Made by a program: the position numbers and the translations under genes. 13,095 nt of DNA from DAOUEG01 sp964595455 (lineage in GTDB: Bacteria; Chloroflexota; Dehalococcoidia; Dehalococcoidales; RBG-16-60-22), in the NCBI GenBank assembly GCA_964595455.1, contig CAZQQL010000087.1, positions 1-13,095 of the forward strand. Reading direction: 5' to 3'. Below, one piece after another: positions 12,691-13,095 of the stretch. Each line of letters opens with the position of its first letter. Within the stretch, counting starts at the first letter, position 1. Below the pieces are notes generated by a model. It worked only from the letters and a program-made list of their open reading frames with translations, did no database searches and was not told where the DNA came from.

Positions 12691-13095
12691 TTACTTCTTC
12701 TCGCGGGCGGGCTGCCACTTCCCCAGAGTGAACAATCTCGGCCACAACGCCTTGCGCAGCTCTTCGATAAAGAACAGCGTGAACGGGGCTATAATGGCAA
12801 TGCCCCACTTGTCGATGCCCAGCGGCACGGTCTGGAAGGCCGTCTGCAGAGGCGGCGCATAGATGACCGCCATCTGGAGACAGATGGCCACGGCAATGGC
12901 CCCGAGAAGCCACCGGTTGCGGGCTATGCCAAGACTGAAGATGGTACGTTCGTCGGAACGGGCGTTGAACGCGCGGAGCCACTCAAAGGTTACCATGGTA
13001 CAGAAGGCCATCGTCCGGGCTTCCTCGATGGACAGGTGCGACTGCGCCCAGTTGAACACCAGCATGATGGAGGTACCCATGAAGGCCGCCATGAA
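12691..13095 (-). CDS. P-type cation-transporting ATPase, C-terminal part (partial)
   Basis: Only the last 135 residues are in the window; the frame is open through 13095 and the catalytic domains lie outside. The visible part fits the C-terminal membrane domain of P2-type (SERCA-like) ATPases. The diagnostic stretch starts ARTMAFCTMVTFEW, then LRAFNARS with the FN-x-RS pattern, ERTIFSLGI, RNRWLLGA, and a long helix before QTVPLG. The last helix ends ELRKALWPR, followed by a basic tail. It would pump Ca2+ or another cation across the cytoplasmic membrane using ATP; the ion cannot be decided without the M4-M6 residues. The in-frame Met at 13090-13092 is internal, since a Phe codon precedes it. 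Confidence 0.88.
   Translation of the reverse strand, partial: FMAAFMGTSIMLVFNWAQSHLSIEEARTMAFCTMVTFEWLRAFNARSDERTIFSLGIARNRWLLGAIAVAICLQMAVIYAPPLQTAFQTVPLGIDKWGIAIIAPFTLFFIEELRKALWPRLFTLGKWQPAREKK

Overview
This window is bacterial chromosomal DNA from an assembly contig whose left end still carries synthetic sequence. Bases 1-48 match an Illumina TruSeq indexed read-2 adapter, so true genomic sequence starts at 49 and position 1 is a contig end, not a biological boundary. Bacterial origin rests on a bacterial-type MetK, an OmpR-family response regulator, sigma70-like promoters (TTGACA or close, 16-17 bp spacing) and AGGAGG-like ribosome sites. A two-SIS-domain bifunctional phosphoglucose/phosphomannose isomerase, a short SAH hydrolase without the extended C-terminus, a small 2TM protein and otsAB suggest Chloroflexota (Dehalococcoidia-like). 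That placement is inference from gene content only.

Layout. (1) 49-2822 is a visibly AT-richer accessory stretch. It holds a small membrane protein with a 25-residue tandem duplication (cut by the adapter), a secreted C39-like cysteine peptidase followed by a clear terminator, and a divergent OmpR/PhoB-type response regulator with its own promoter and no adjacent kinase. (2) 2873-9068 is a GC-richer block of housekeeping genes on the minus strand. In transcription order it holds a GGCT-like protein, ahcY, metK, a 2TM protein, a phosphoglucomutase/phosphomannomutase and the phosphoglucose/phosphomannose isomerase. AhcY and MetK are two enzymes of the activated-methyl cycle; the last two enzymes interconvert hexose phosphates. 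Their intergenic gaps hold hairpins and dispersed-repeat sequence. (3) 9069-9462 is a 394-bp gap with a cluster of hairpins and a good promoter. It is followed by a plus-strand AbrB/VapB-type antitoxin and a PIN-domain (VapC-type) toxin. (4) 10071-13095, minus strand, carries the C-terminal end of a P-type cation ATPase, a small zinc-ribbon protein, otsA (own promoter) and otsB. The toxin gene and otsB converge and overlap by 17 bp.

Plausible links: the mutase and isomerase could supply the glucose-6-phosphate and glucose-1-phosphate (hence UDP-glucose) that OtsA/OtsB use to make trehalose, a stress solute. I found no CRISPR array, tRNA, rRNA, transposase or phage gene, and no recognisable SAM riboswitch near metK or ahcY. 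I see no clear new multi-gene system. The least explained parts are the hairpin-rich leader before the GGCT-like gene, the duplicated-repeat membrane protein, the repeat mosaic between ahcY and metK, and the toxin/otsB overlap.
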